Assembly: GCA_003529705.1 (NCBI GenBank)
Contig: DPVA01000180.1
Coordinates: 6,613-13,310, forward strand
Length of the DNA stretch: 6,698 nt
Source: Gammaproteobacteria bacterium
GTDB lineage: Bacteria > Pseudomonadota > Gammaproteobacteria > Arenicellales > UBA868
Direction of reading: 5' to 3'
In this document: positions 1 through 6,466 of the stretch, one piece after another
Layout: each line of letters begins with the position of its first letter
Position numbering within the stretch: the stretch's first letter is position 1
The notes under the pieces: model-generated
Database searches by the model: none
The model's input: the letters and a program-made list of their open reading frames with translations, nothing else
What the model was told of the DNA's origin: nothing
Position numbers and translations under genes: made by a program

Positions 1-53
<53 letters not shown>

Positions 54-68
54 AATGTTGTGATCCGG

Positions 69-95
69 GACCCCGCAGCAGCGGGGTTTGTTTTT
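69..95 (+). terminator. Intrinsic terminator directly after metY
   Basis: CCCCGC (71-76) pairs perfectly with GCGGGG (81-86) around the tetraloop AGCA. A70-T87 and a G69-T88 wobble can extend the stem. The T-rich run TTTGTTTTT (87-95) follows directly. This is a textbook Rho-independent terminator shape 17 nt after the tRNA CCA end. Because rimP follows on the same strand with no convincing promoter of its own, it probably acts as a partial terminator. That would make tRNA far more abundant than the downstream mRNA and also define the 3' trailer for tRNA processing. Partial readthrough is inferred. Confidence 0.8.
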
Positions 96-145
96 GGGGT
101 CGTTGACACCAGAGAACCAGATTGCCGAATGTTGGAGTGGGGCTT

Positions 146-598
146 GTGGATAACAACGGAATCCGGACACTGTTGGAGCCTGTGGTCGAGGACATGGGGT
201 ACGAACTGGTGATGGTCGAGTTAACGGGTTCGCCCGCAGGAGGACAGATATTGCGGGCTTATATAGATGCCCCTGGAGGTATTTTGCTGGAAGACTGTGA
301 ACAGGTAAGTCGTCAGGTTAGTGCCATCCTCGATGTAGAGGATCCAATCAAGGGCGAATATGCATTGGAGGTGTCCTCGCCCGGGATCGACCGTCCGTTG
401 GTGCGCCCTGAGCACTTTCATCGTTTTCAGGGCAGTCAGGTGAAAGTACTGATGCGGGACGCCCATCTCGGCCGCCGCAGATTTACCGGCTTTCTGGCCG
501 AGGCGGGCCCTGAATTTGTGGTGGTAGAGGTCGATGGCGAGGCCTACGAACTGACTTATCAGGGAATGGAAAGAGCCAATCTGATTGGCATGGACTGA
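146..598 (+). CDS. rimP: Ribosome maturation factor RimP
   Basis: RimP binds the pre-30S particle in the cytoplasm and helps assembly of the small subunit. The 150-residue product matches the family length. Visible family blocks are EPVVEDMGYELV (11-22), LRAYID (36-41), DCEQVSRQVSAILDVEDPI (50-68) and the signature YALEVSSPGIDRPL (72-85), all in the N-terminal alpha/beta domain. A C-terminal SH3-like beta domain ends in ERANLIGMD. I chose the GTG at 146 because GGAG at 134-137 sits 8 nt upstream. Earlier in-frame starts (TTG 122, GTG 137) would give 158 or 153 residues but lack a well-placed ribosome binding site. rimP follows metY and its terminator and precedes nusA by 79 bp, the standard gammaproteobacterial order. 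Function is very secure; the exact start is moderately secure. Confidence 0.95.
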   Translation: MDNNGIRTLLEPVVEDMGYELVMVELTGSPAGGQILRAYIDAPGGILLEDCEQVSRQVSAILDVEDPIKGEYALEVSSPGIDRPLVRPEHFHRFQGSQVKVLMRDAHLGRRRFTGFLAEAGPEFVVVEVDGEAYELTYQGMERANLIGMD

Positions 599-672
599 TC
601 GTCCTGCGCACAGGGTTGAGAAACAGCAAAGTGCAGTCGAACGGCAACAGACTTGCAGCGCTTGGGGATAGC

Positions 673-692
673 AAAAGATGACAAAAGATGAC
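673..692 (+). repeat. Perfect 10-bp tandem duplication across the nusA start
   Basis: AAAAGATGAC occurs twice in tandem (673-682 and 683-692), and the preceding C672 extends the period-10 tract to 21 nt. The first copy contains the nusA start ATG (678). The second contains another ATG (688) shifted by one frame, which reads only ATG ACG TGT and then TAA. The GGGGA ribosome binding site (664-668) is 9 nt from the first ATG and 19 nt from the second, so the first is the real start. Confidence 0.9.
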
Positions 693-2198
693 GTGTTAAT
701 GATGGCGGATGTGCTGTCCCGAGAGAAAGAAATTGATCGCGGGATCGTGTTTGAGGCAATCGAGGCGGCTCTTGCCACTGCAACCCGTAAGCGTAATCGC
801 GAAGACATGGAAGTCCGGGTTCAAATTGATCGAACTAGTGGCGACTACGAGGCTTTTCGACAATGGGAAATCGTCGAAGACGATGCGGCTGTCGAAAACC
901 CAGCCCGCCAAATGACCTTCGCTGCCGCGGAAATCAGTTACCCCGAGGACAGTCATGAGATTGGGGGCGTCGTTGAAGAACCCCTAGAGACGGTGGCGAC
1001 TTTTGGTCGTATTGAGGCACAGGCCGCTAAACAAGTCATCAGTCAGAAGGTTAGGGAAGCAGAGCGCGCCCGCGTCCATGAAGAGTTCAAGGATCGGGTA
1101 GGGCAGATGGTCCAAGGGGTCGTTAAGCGGGTAGGAAACCGCGAGGCAATTATTGATCTCGAGGGAGTCGAGGCCTCTTTGCCCCGGTCAAATTGGATCG
1201 ACCGGGAAATCCTTAGCAGCGGCGATCGCGTCAAGTCGATTCTGGCAGATGTCCGTTCCGAGCCCCGCGGTCCGCAACTGATTCTTGACCGCCGGTGCCC
1301 GGAACTGGTGATCAAACTCTTCCAGTTGGAGGTGCCCGAAGTCGGTCAGGGGGTTATCGAAATTCTGGGCGCCGCACGTGATCCAGGTTCAAGGGCCAAG
1401 ATATCGGTACGTTCCCAGGATCATCGGATTGACCCAGTAGGCGCGTGTGTTGGCATTCGTGGCGCGCGGGTGCAGAGTGTTTCTAACGAAATTAATCTTG
1501 AGCGAATCGACATTATTACCTGGGTCGACAGTCCTGCCGAATTTGTAATTAAGGCATTGCAACCCGCTGAAGTGGACTCTATTTTGGTCGATGAGGAGTC
1601 GCGTTCAATGGATGTCGTCGTGGAGGAGAGTCAGTTGTCACTAGCAATAGGGCGGGGCGGGCAGAATGTCCGCTTGGCGTCTGAGTTGAGCGGTTGGGAG
1701 CTCAATATCATGACCGACGAGGCGGCTGCGGAAAAAGCAGAGCAAGAAGCCCAGCAGGCATGTGAGCGGCTGATGACCCAGCTCAATATCGATTCTGAAG
1801 TCGCGGGCGCTCTGGTCGAAGAAGGCTTCGTTACACCGGAAGAAGTGGCGTATGTCCCAGTTCAGGAACTCCTGGAGGTGGAAGGTTTCGATGAGGACTT
1901 GGTTGAACAACTGCGGGTGCGCGCGCGTGACTTTCTCGATATTCGGGAAATTGCGGAACTCGAGAAGAGTCGACCCGAAGCAGACCTTGTATCCATGGAA
2001 GGCATGGATGCTGAAACCGCGACCTTTTTCGCGGGAAAAGGGATTCGGTCGATGGAGGATCTCGCGGAATGTGCTACGGATGAACTCGTCGAGCTGACCG
2101 GCATCAACGCGGAGCGAGCTAGCGAGTTGATTATGACGGCAAGAAAGCCCTGGTTTGAAGAGAACGCTGAAGCGCTGGACAGCGTGGTCTCAAGTTAA
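678..2198 (+). CDS. nusA: Transcription termination/antitermination factor NusA
   Basis: NusA binds RNA polymerase and nascent RNA and modulates pausing, intrinsic termination and antitermination, including rRNA operon transcription. The 506 residues show the full gammaproteobacterial layout. The N-terminal polymerase-binding domain is about 1-130, with ALATATRKR near 31-39 and AKQVISQKVREAERARV near 117-133. An S1 domain follows at about 138-206. KH1 (about 230-285) has DPGSRAKISV and the loop GIRG at 259-262; KH2 (about 300-347) has GRGG at 325-328 followed by QNVRLASELSGWELN. Two acidic repeat domains end the protein: AR1 (about 368-425, VEEGFVTPEEVAYVP) and AR2 (about 436-490). The ATG at 678 follows GGGGA (664-668) and aligns with the E. 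coli N-terminus. infB starts 19 bp after the stop. In E. coli NusA influences its own operon; nothing here shows that directly. Confidence 0.98.
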   Translation: MTKDDVLMMADVLSREKEIDRGIVFEAIEAALATATRKRNREDMEVRVQIDRTSGDYEAFRQWEIVEDDAAVENPARQMTFAAAEISYPEDSHEIGGVVEEPLETVATFGRIEAQAAKQVISQKVREAERARVHEEFKDRVGQMVQGVVKRVGNREAIIDLEGVEASLPRSNWIDREILSSGDRVKSILADVRSEPRGPQLILDRRCPELVIKLFQLEVPEVGQGVIEILGAARDPGSRAKISVRSQDHRIDPVGACVGIRGARVQSVSNEINLERIDIITWVDSPAEFVIKALQPAEVDSILVDEESRSMDVVVEESQLSLAIGRGGQNVRLASELSGWELNIMTDEAAAEKAEQEAQQACERLMTQLNIDSEVAGALVEEGFVTPEEVAYVPVQELLEVEGFDEDLVEQLRVRARDFLDIREIAELEKSRPEADLVSMEGMDAETATFFAGKGIRSMEDLAECATDELVELTGINAERASELIMTARKPWFEENAEALDSVVSS

Positions 2199-2217
2199 TC
2201 GTTCACGGTAAATACCT

Positions 2218-4716
2218 ATGCCTGTCGTACCTATAAAGAAACTGGCCGAGCAGATCGGCGTCCCGCCGGAAAAACTGCTGCAGCAACTTACTGCTGCAGG
2301 TGTCTCCGGAAAAGATGCCGATGGCATGCTGAACGACGATGAGCGGAGCGCCCTCCTCGAATATTTACGCGGTGGAAAGGCAGCAGCTGCGGCAACCAAA
2401 CCCCAGGAGAAGGTCACCCTGAATCGGCGGTCAACCACGGCCGTGAAGCAAAGTTCGCGAGCGGGTGGCTCAAGGACTGTTCACGTCGAGGTTAAAAAGC
2501 GGCGCACCTATGTCCGTCGGGGTGAACTACAGCGTCAGCAGGAAGAGGCCCAAGAGGCCGCACGTGAAGCCGAAGAGGCTAAAGAGCGCGAGAAGCGAGC
2601 CCGATTGGAAGCCGAAGAAAAAGCCAAACAAGAGGCAGCAGCAGCAGCTGAAATTGAAGCACAACAGCAACGCGAAGCGGAAGAGGCTGCAAAAGCCGCC
2701 CAGCAGGGCGTGCCGGCGGAGACTCTTGGGGTCGAGCCAGCGACAGTGCCTGCCGCGCCGCCCGACGAAAACAAAAACACCACACGTCGTGAAGATAAGC
2801 CGAAGAAGCGTAAAGGGAAAGGCCGAACTGGCGGCGATGGCGAGCTTCACCTTGCCGAAGGGAAGCGTGGCAAGCGCCGGCCACGGCAGCCGATTAAACC
2901 TCGACGGCTCACCTCCACCACAGCCGGGCAACATGCTTTCGAAAAACCCACGGAACCTGTTAGTCGTGAGATCTCGGTGCCGGAGACTGTCAGTGTTGCC
3001 GAGTTGGCGCAGTCGATGTCGATCAAGGCCGCCGAAGTTATCCGTGTCCTTATGGAAATGGGCAGTATGGTGACGATTAACCAGGTGCTAGACCAGGATA
3101 CCGCCATGTTGGTGGTTGAGGAGATGGGACACAAAGCCCAGGTGGCGGATTTGGATGATCCGGAATCCATGTTGAGTGCGGACGATGTCGCTGATGATCG
3201 TCCAGCCGCGCCCCGCGCACCCGTGGTGACTGTCATGGGGCATGTGGATCATGGCAAGACATCACTACTCGACTACGTCAGAAAAACCAAAGTCACTGCA
3301 GGGGAGGCCGGAGGTATCACCCAGCACATCGGGGCTTACCGTGTTGCTACGAAGAAGGGTGCCGTGACGTTTCTGGACACCCCGGGACACGAAGCATTCA
3401 GTGCAATGCGTTCACGCGGAGCACAGGTCACCGACTTGGTGATTCTGGTTGTCGCTGCGGATGATGGAGTAAAGCCACAGACGATTGAGGCAATCAGCCA
3501 CGCGCGGCAGGCGTCGGTTCCCCTGATCGTCGCCATTAATAAGATGGATAAGGAGGACGCCGACCCCGATCGTGTCAAACAGGAACTGGCTACGCAGGAG
3601 GTTATTCCCGAGGATTGGGGGGGTGACACGCTGATGACTGAGGTTTCGGCAATCACCGGCGACGGCATCGATACTATGCTGGACTCAGTCCTGTTGCAGT
3701 CTGAGATGCTGGATCTCACAGCTCCTGACCAGGGATTCGCATCGGGAACGGTGGTAGAGGCTCGACTGGATCGGGGCAAGGGCGTGGTCGCTACGCTACT
3801 GGTTCAAAAAGGTACCCTCAAAAAAGGCGACATCGTGATTGCTGGCCGTGAATTTGGTCGCGTGCGTGCAATGAGCAATGATTTGGGCGAGCCGACCAAG
3901 TCCGCAGGACCGTCCACCCCGGTGGAGATTCAGGGCTTGGGTGCGGTCCCGGATTCCGGCGACGAGTTCACGGTTGTGACAGACGAGCGCCGCGCACGCG
4001 AGATCACCAGTTATCGCCAGGCAAAATTTAAAGAGGTCAAGCTGGCTAGGCAGCAGAAAGCAAAATTGGAAAGTATGTTCAGCGAGATGGGCGAAGGTCA
4101 GGTCAAGACTTTGAACGTCATCATCAAAGGGGATGTCCAAGGTTCGGTCGAGGCATTGACCGAGTCTCTGGAAAAGTTGAGCACAGATAAGGCTAAGGTT
4201 GCTGTCGTGCACGGTATGGTGGGAGGTATTAACGAGTCCGACGTCAACCTCGCGGGAGCTTCAGAAGCTATCGTCATTGCGTTTAACGTTCGGGCGGATG
4301 CCACAGCGCGTAAACTTATTGAGAGTGAAGGGATCGATGTCCGCTACCATAGCGTCATCTACGACGTGGTGGACGAAGTTACAATCGCTCTGACCGGAAT
4401 GCTTGCACCGGTTCTCCGCGAACAAGCCGTTGGACTTGCTGAGGTGCGTGATGTGTTCCGAGTGGCCAAGATGGGCGCCGTCGCGGGATGTCGCGTTATC
4501 GAGGGTGAAGTAAAACGAAACCTTCCAGTCCGGGTGCTGCGGGACAACGTAGTAATCTTTGATGGCCACATTGATTCGCTGAAACGATTCAAAGAGGACG
4601 TCAGTGAGGTCAAGTCGGGTTTTGAGTGCGGCATCGGTGTAAAAAACTATAACGATATTAAGCCCGGCGATCAGATAGAGATCTACCAAACGGTCGAGCA
4701 GGTCGCGACGCTTTAG
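2218..4716 (+). CDS. infB: Translation initiation factor IF-2
   Basis: IF2 is the GTPase that brings fMet-tRNA to the 30S P site and promotes 50S joining. Of 832 residues, about 1-52 form a first IF2_N fold. A charged, Ala/Glu/Lys-rich helical linker covers about 90-230, with a very basic patch near 193-230. A second IF2_N fold lies at about 250-305. The G domain (about 333-500) shows G1 GHVDHGKT (341-348), G2 GGITQHIG (365-372), G3 DTPGH (387-391), G4 NKMD (441-444) and G5 SAI (477-479, often SAK). Domains II-IV follow, including [12 protein letters not shown] (607-618), the NVRADA block (690-695) and the C-terminal domain with [13 protein letters not shown] (801-813) that recognises fMet-tRNA. 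E. coli IF2 is 890 residues; the difference lies in the linker. The ribosome binding site is weak (GG at 2206-2207), so coupling to nusA translation is plausible. rbfA follows after 18 bp. Confidence 0.98.
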   Translation: MPVVPIKKLAEQIGVPPEKLLQQLTAAGVSGKDADGMLNDDERSALLEYLRGGKAAAAATKPQEKVTLNRRSTTAVKQSSRAGGSRTVHVEVKKRRTYVRRGELQRQQEEAQEAAREAEEAKEREKRARLEAEEKAKQEAAAAAEIEAQQQREAEEAAKAAQQGVPAETLGVEPATVPAAPPDENKNTTRREDKPKKRKGKGRTGGDGELHLAEGKRGKRRPRQPIKPRRLTSTTAGQHAFEKPTEPVSREISVPETVSVAELAQSMSIKAAEVIRVLMEMGSMVTINQVLDQDTAMLVVEEMGHKAQVADLDDPESMLSADDVADDRPAAPRAPVVTVMGHVDHGKTSLLDYVRKTKVTAGEAGGITQHIGAYRVATKKGAVTFLDTPGHEAFSAMRSRGAQVTDLVILVVAADDGVKPQTIEAISHARQASVPLIVAINKMDKEDADPDRVKQELATQEVIPEDWGGDTLMTEVSAITGDGIDTMLDSVLLQSEMLDLTAPDQGFASGTVVEARLDRGKGVVATLLVQKGTLKKGDIVIAGREFGRVRAMSNDLGEPTKSAGPSTPVEIQGLGAVPDSGDEFTVVTDERRAREITSYRQAKFKEVKLARQQKAKLESMFSEMGEGQVKTLNVIIKGDVQGSVEALTESLEKLSTDKAKVAVVHGMVGGINESDVNLAGASEAIVIAFNVRADATARKLIESEGIDVRYHSVIYDVVDEVTIALTGMLAPVLREQAVGLAEVRDVFRVAKMGAVAGCRVIEGEVKRNLPVRVLRDNVVIFDGHIDSLKRFKEDVSEVKSGFECGIGVKNYNDIKPGDQIEIYQTVEQVATL

Positions 4717-4722
4717 CGGCGC
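4705..4722 (+). other. Small hairpin over the infB stop, next to the rbfA ribosome binding site
   Basis: GCGACGC (4705-4711) can pair with GCGGCGC (4716-4722) around the loop TTTA, with one A-G mismatch in the middle. It straddles the infB TAG stop (4714-4716) and ends two bases before the rbfA ribosome binding site GGGAG (4725-4729). There is no T tract, so it is not a terminator. A ribosome finishing infB would melt it, which could help couple translation of the two genes; this role is inferred. Confidence 0.35.
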
Positions 4723-4734
4723 CCGGGAGCAACT

Positions 4735-5103
4735 ATGCAAGGCGTCGACCGGACACGCCGGATCGGGCAGGTCCTGCGTAAGGAGTTAGCGGCGATCATT
4801 GCTCGCGATGTGGACAGCACGTCCTTAGGTCTGGTGTCCATTACCGCGGTCTCAGTGAGCAGGGACTTGCGCCACGCTAGGGTTTATGTCACGGCGCTCG
4901 CACCCAAGGTGTCTCAAACGGAGGTTATGGATCAACTTAATTCGCAGTCGGCGACATTGCGTTGGGCACTGGGACAGCAGGCCGGACTGCGGCGAACCCC
5001 GGAACTCTTTTTTGAGTATGACGGCAGTATTGAACGTGGGACCATGATGTCAAAACTTATTGACGACATCGAAATACCTGAAGATGAATCTGCTGGAAAC
5101 TAG
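4735..5103 (+). CDS. rbfA: 30S ribosome-binding factor RbfA
   Basis: RbfA is a small KH-type protein that binds the 30S subunit near 16S rRNA helix 1, needed for late assembly and 5'-end maturation of 16S rRNA and for growth in the cold. The 122 residues match the family (E. coli 133, with a longer C-terminal tail). Visible blocks are RTRRIGQVLRKELAAII (6-22), LGLVSITAVSVSRDLRHARVYVT (31-53), LRWALGQQAGLRRTPELFF (75-93) and the final MSKLID. The family AxG helix-kink motif, ASG in E. coli, reads QSA here. The ATG at 4735 follows GGGAG (4725-4729) by 5 nt. The gene lies 18 bp after infB and 2 bp before truB, so translation is probably coupled. Identity is secure. Confidence 0.95.
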   Translation: MQGVDRTRRIGQVLRKELAAIIARDVDSTSLGLVSITAVSVSRDLRHARVYVTALAPKVSQTEVMDQLNSQSATLRWALGQQAGLRRTPELFFEYDGSIERGTMMSKLIDDIEIPEDESAGN

Positions 5104-5105
5104 AC

Positions 5106-6032
5106 ATGGGTCGTAGGAAAAGAAAACCTTTCGGGGACCCAGTCGACGGAATTTTGTTGTTGGACAAGTCAGAAGGCATCACCTCTAATGACGCCTTACA
5201 GCGCGCAAGGAAACTTCTGGGTGCCCAGAAAGCTGGGCACACGGGCAGCCTCGACCCAATCGCAACGGGTCTGTTGCCCTTATGCTTTGGGGCGTCGACG
5301 CGCTGGTCGGGCTACTTTCTTGGGTCGGACAAACACTACCGGGCGACCATCCGTCTCGGCGAAACCACCGAGACTGGCGATAGTGAAGGTGAGATCGTTT
5401 CCACCAGCCAAGTCTCCGCCTCAGAAGGGCATGTGCAGGAGGCCCTCCGACTTTTTCAAGGGACGTTTTTGCAGGTCCCGCCGATGTACTCGGCAATCAA
5501 GGTCGATGGTCAGCCGTTGTATAAGTTGGCGCGGCAGGGGAAAACTGTTGCGCGGAAACCCCGAGAAGTCACCGTGCACGTTCTTGAGCTTGCCGACTTC
5601 GACGGCCGCGATGTGCAGGTGACGCTAAGGTGCTCATCGGGGTTTTATGTGAGAACGCTCGCGACCGATCTCGGCGACACGCTTGGGACTGGGGGTCATG
5701 TGACTGCACTACGTCGGTTGGGCGTTGCGGGACTTACGGTCGAAGACTCGATGACTTTGGAGGAACTCGCGGAGCTCCCCAGTTATCCTGATCGACGTTC
5801 TCAACTGGGCAAAGTCGGCGATGCCCTAGACCATTTGCCCGCGGTTGAGCTTTCGATAGATGCCGCGTTTTACCTATGCCGGGGACAAAGTGTCCGCGCT
5901 CGCAATCTTCCCAGTAAAGGCAATGTCCGACTGTACTCCTCGTCGACTGGATTTCTCGGTGTTGGCGTGGTTGAGGAACCGGGGACGGTAGCACCGGAGC
6001 GGTTAGTTTCCTCAGGAAGCGAAACTGCCTGA
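5106..6032 (+). CDS. truB: tRNA pseudouridine(55) synthase TruB
   Basis: TruB isomerises uridine 55 in the T loop of nearly all elongator tRNAs to pseudouridine and also acts as a tRNA chaperone. The 308 residues match the family. GILLLDKSEGITSND (15-29) opens the catalytic domain. The active-site motif is AGHTGSLDPIATGLLP (43-58) with catalytic Asp50 (Asp48 in E. coli). Further blocks are HYRATIRLGETTETGD (77-92), VPPMYSAIKVDGQPLYKLARQG (124-145) and CSSGFYVRTLATDLG (176-190), whose Arg183 is the family's conserved arginine. A C-terminal PUA-like domain covers about 245-300. The ATG at 5106 is 2 bp after the rbfA stop, with GGAAA (5095-5099) inside the end of rbfA as the ribosome binding site. 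The last bases overlap a possible regulatory inverted repeat before the rpsO promoter. Confidence 0.97.
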   Translation: MGRRKRKPFGDPVDGILLLDKSEGITSNDALQRARKLLGAQKAGHTGSLDPIATGLLPLCFGASTRWSGYFLGSDKHYRATIRLGETTETGDSEGEIVSTSQVSASEGHVQEALRLFQGTFLQVPPMYSAIKVDGQPLYKLARQGKTVARKPREVTVHVLELADFDGRDVQVTLRCSSGFYVRTLATDLGDTLGTGGHVTALRRLGVAGLTVEDSMTLEELAELPSYPDRRSQLGKVGDALDHLPAVELSIDAAFYLCRGQSVRARNLPSKGNVRLYSSSTGFLGVGVVEEPGTVAPERLVSSGSETA

Positions 6033-6037
6033 ATTTG

Positions 6038-6066
6038 TTGAGGAAAAACCGGCATGCCTGTAGAAT
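6038..6066 (+). promoter_or_regulatory. Sigma-70-type promoter for rpsO(-pnp)
   Basis: A -35 box TTGAGG (6038-6043, 4 of 6 consensus bases) and a -10 box TAGAAT (6061-6066, 5 of 6) are separated by the ideal 17 bp. They lie just after the truB stop, and transcription would start near 6072-6074, giving a leader of about 87 nt. In E. coli rpsO likewise has its own promoter between truB and rpsO, so position and sequence agree. This lets S15 and PNPase be made independently of the long metY-nusA transcript. Confidence 0.7.
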
Positions 6067-6072
6067 ACCGCG

Positions 6073-6159
6073 GCTTCCAATTTGTGCCGACGTGCTTGCC
6101 CTGCAATCGACGTCGATCCCGTTTCAAATATTCGGAATTTATCTAGGAGAGGTCGAGTT
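6073..6159 (+). promoter_or_regulatory. rpsO leader with possible S15 translational control structure
   Basis: Assuming the promoter above, this is the 5' untranslated region of rpsO. CGACGT (6088-6093) can pair with ACGTCG (6110-6115), with a nested GC/GC pair (6094-6095 with 6103-6104). Alternatively TCGATC (6113-6118) can pair with GGTCGA (6151-6156), which lies between the AGGAG (6145-6149) and the ATG (6160). The two share bases 6113-6115 and so compete. In E. coli S15 represses its own mRNA by stabilising a pseudoknot at the start site. A similar switch is plausible here, but I see no sequence match to the E. coli element. Confidence 0.3.
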
Positions 6160-6429
6160 ATGTCGTTAGTGGCCGAAGACAAAGCCAAGGTTGTCAGTGA
6201 ATACGCCACCGGGCCCGGGGATACCGGCTCGCCTGAGGTGCAGGTCGCACTGCTTACTGCAAGAATCAGCGACCTCACGGATCACTTTAAGACTCACATC
6301 CATGATCATCACTCCCGACAGGGGTTGCTGCGTATGGTGAATCGCAGACGCAAACTGCTGGACTACCTCAAGAAACGTGATACTGAGCGATATCGAACGC
6401 TCATTGGGCGTTTGGGCCTGCGACGCTGA
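6160..6429 (+). CDS. rpsO: Small ribosomal subunit protein uS15 (S15)
   Basis: S15 is a primary binding protein of the 16S rRNA central domain (helices 20-22 junction); it nucleates S6:S18 binding and forms an intersubunit bridge. The 89 residues equal the E. coli length and align without gaps: [16 protein letters not shown] (21-36), [26 protein letters not shown] (49-74) and the terminal LIGRLGLRR. The ATG at 6160 is preceded by AGGAGAGG (6145-6152) and gives exactly the conserved MSL N-terminus. The reading frame is open upstream to a TTG at 6082, but those 26 codons lie in the leader and match nothing in S15. The gene has its own promoter and sits 37 bp before pnp. It is probably autoregulated, as is known for E. 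coli. Confidence 0.98.
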   Translation: MSLVAEDKAKVVSEYATGPGDTGSPEVQVALLTARISDLTDHFKTHIHDHHSRQGLLRMVNRRRKLLDYLKKRDTERYRTLIGRLGLRR

Positions 6430-6466
6430 GTCCAATTCACTTTTCTAAATCTACGGAGTTATCTGA

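Noticed and set aside
103..131. Consensus TTGACA (103-108) as a possible rimP promoter
   Set aside because: At 16-18 bp downstream the candidate -10 boxes (CCGAAT, CGAATG, GAATGT) match TATAAT at no more than three positions, so I do not call a promoter.
122..145. Upstream TTG (122) or GTG (137) as rimP start
   Set aside because: The GGAG at 134-137 is correctly spaced only for the GTG at 146; the extra residues add no family similarity.
221..808. Antisense 195-residue reading frame across rimP and the nusA start
   Set aside because: It is the shadow of two well-identified genes on the + strand and its translation resembles no protein family.
2635..2648. GCA trinucleotide run in infB
   Set aside because: It is a short Ala tract in the low-complexity linker, ordinary for IF2.
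2710..2748. Internal GTG codons in infB (2710, 2746) as starts of a shorter IF2 isoform
   Set aside because: E. coli makes IF2 isoforms from internal starts, but neither codon here has a well-placed ribosome binding site, so I cannot support one.
2465..3073. Long, very basic 202-residue reading frame in another frame of infB
   Set aside because: It overlaps the charged, low-complexity IF2 linker where repetitive Glu/Ala/Lys codons keep alternative frames open; no ribosome binding site or recognisable fold, and infB itself is unambiguous.
6082..6159. N-terminal extension of S15 from TTG 6082
   Set aside because: The ATG at 6160 has a strong ribosome binding site and gives the exact family length; the extension lies in the predicted leader.
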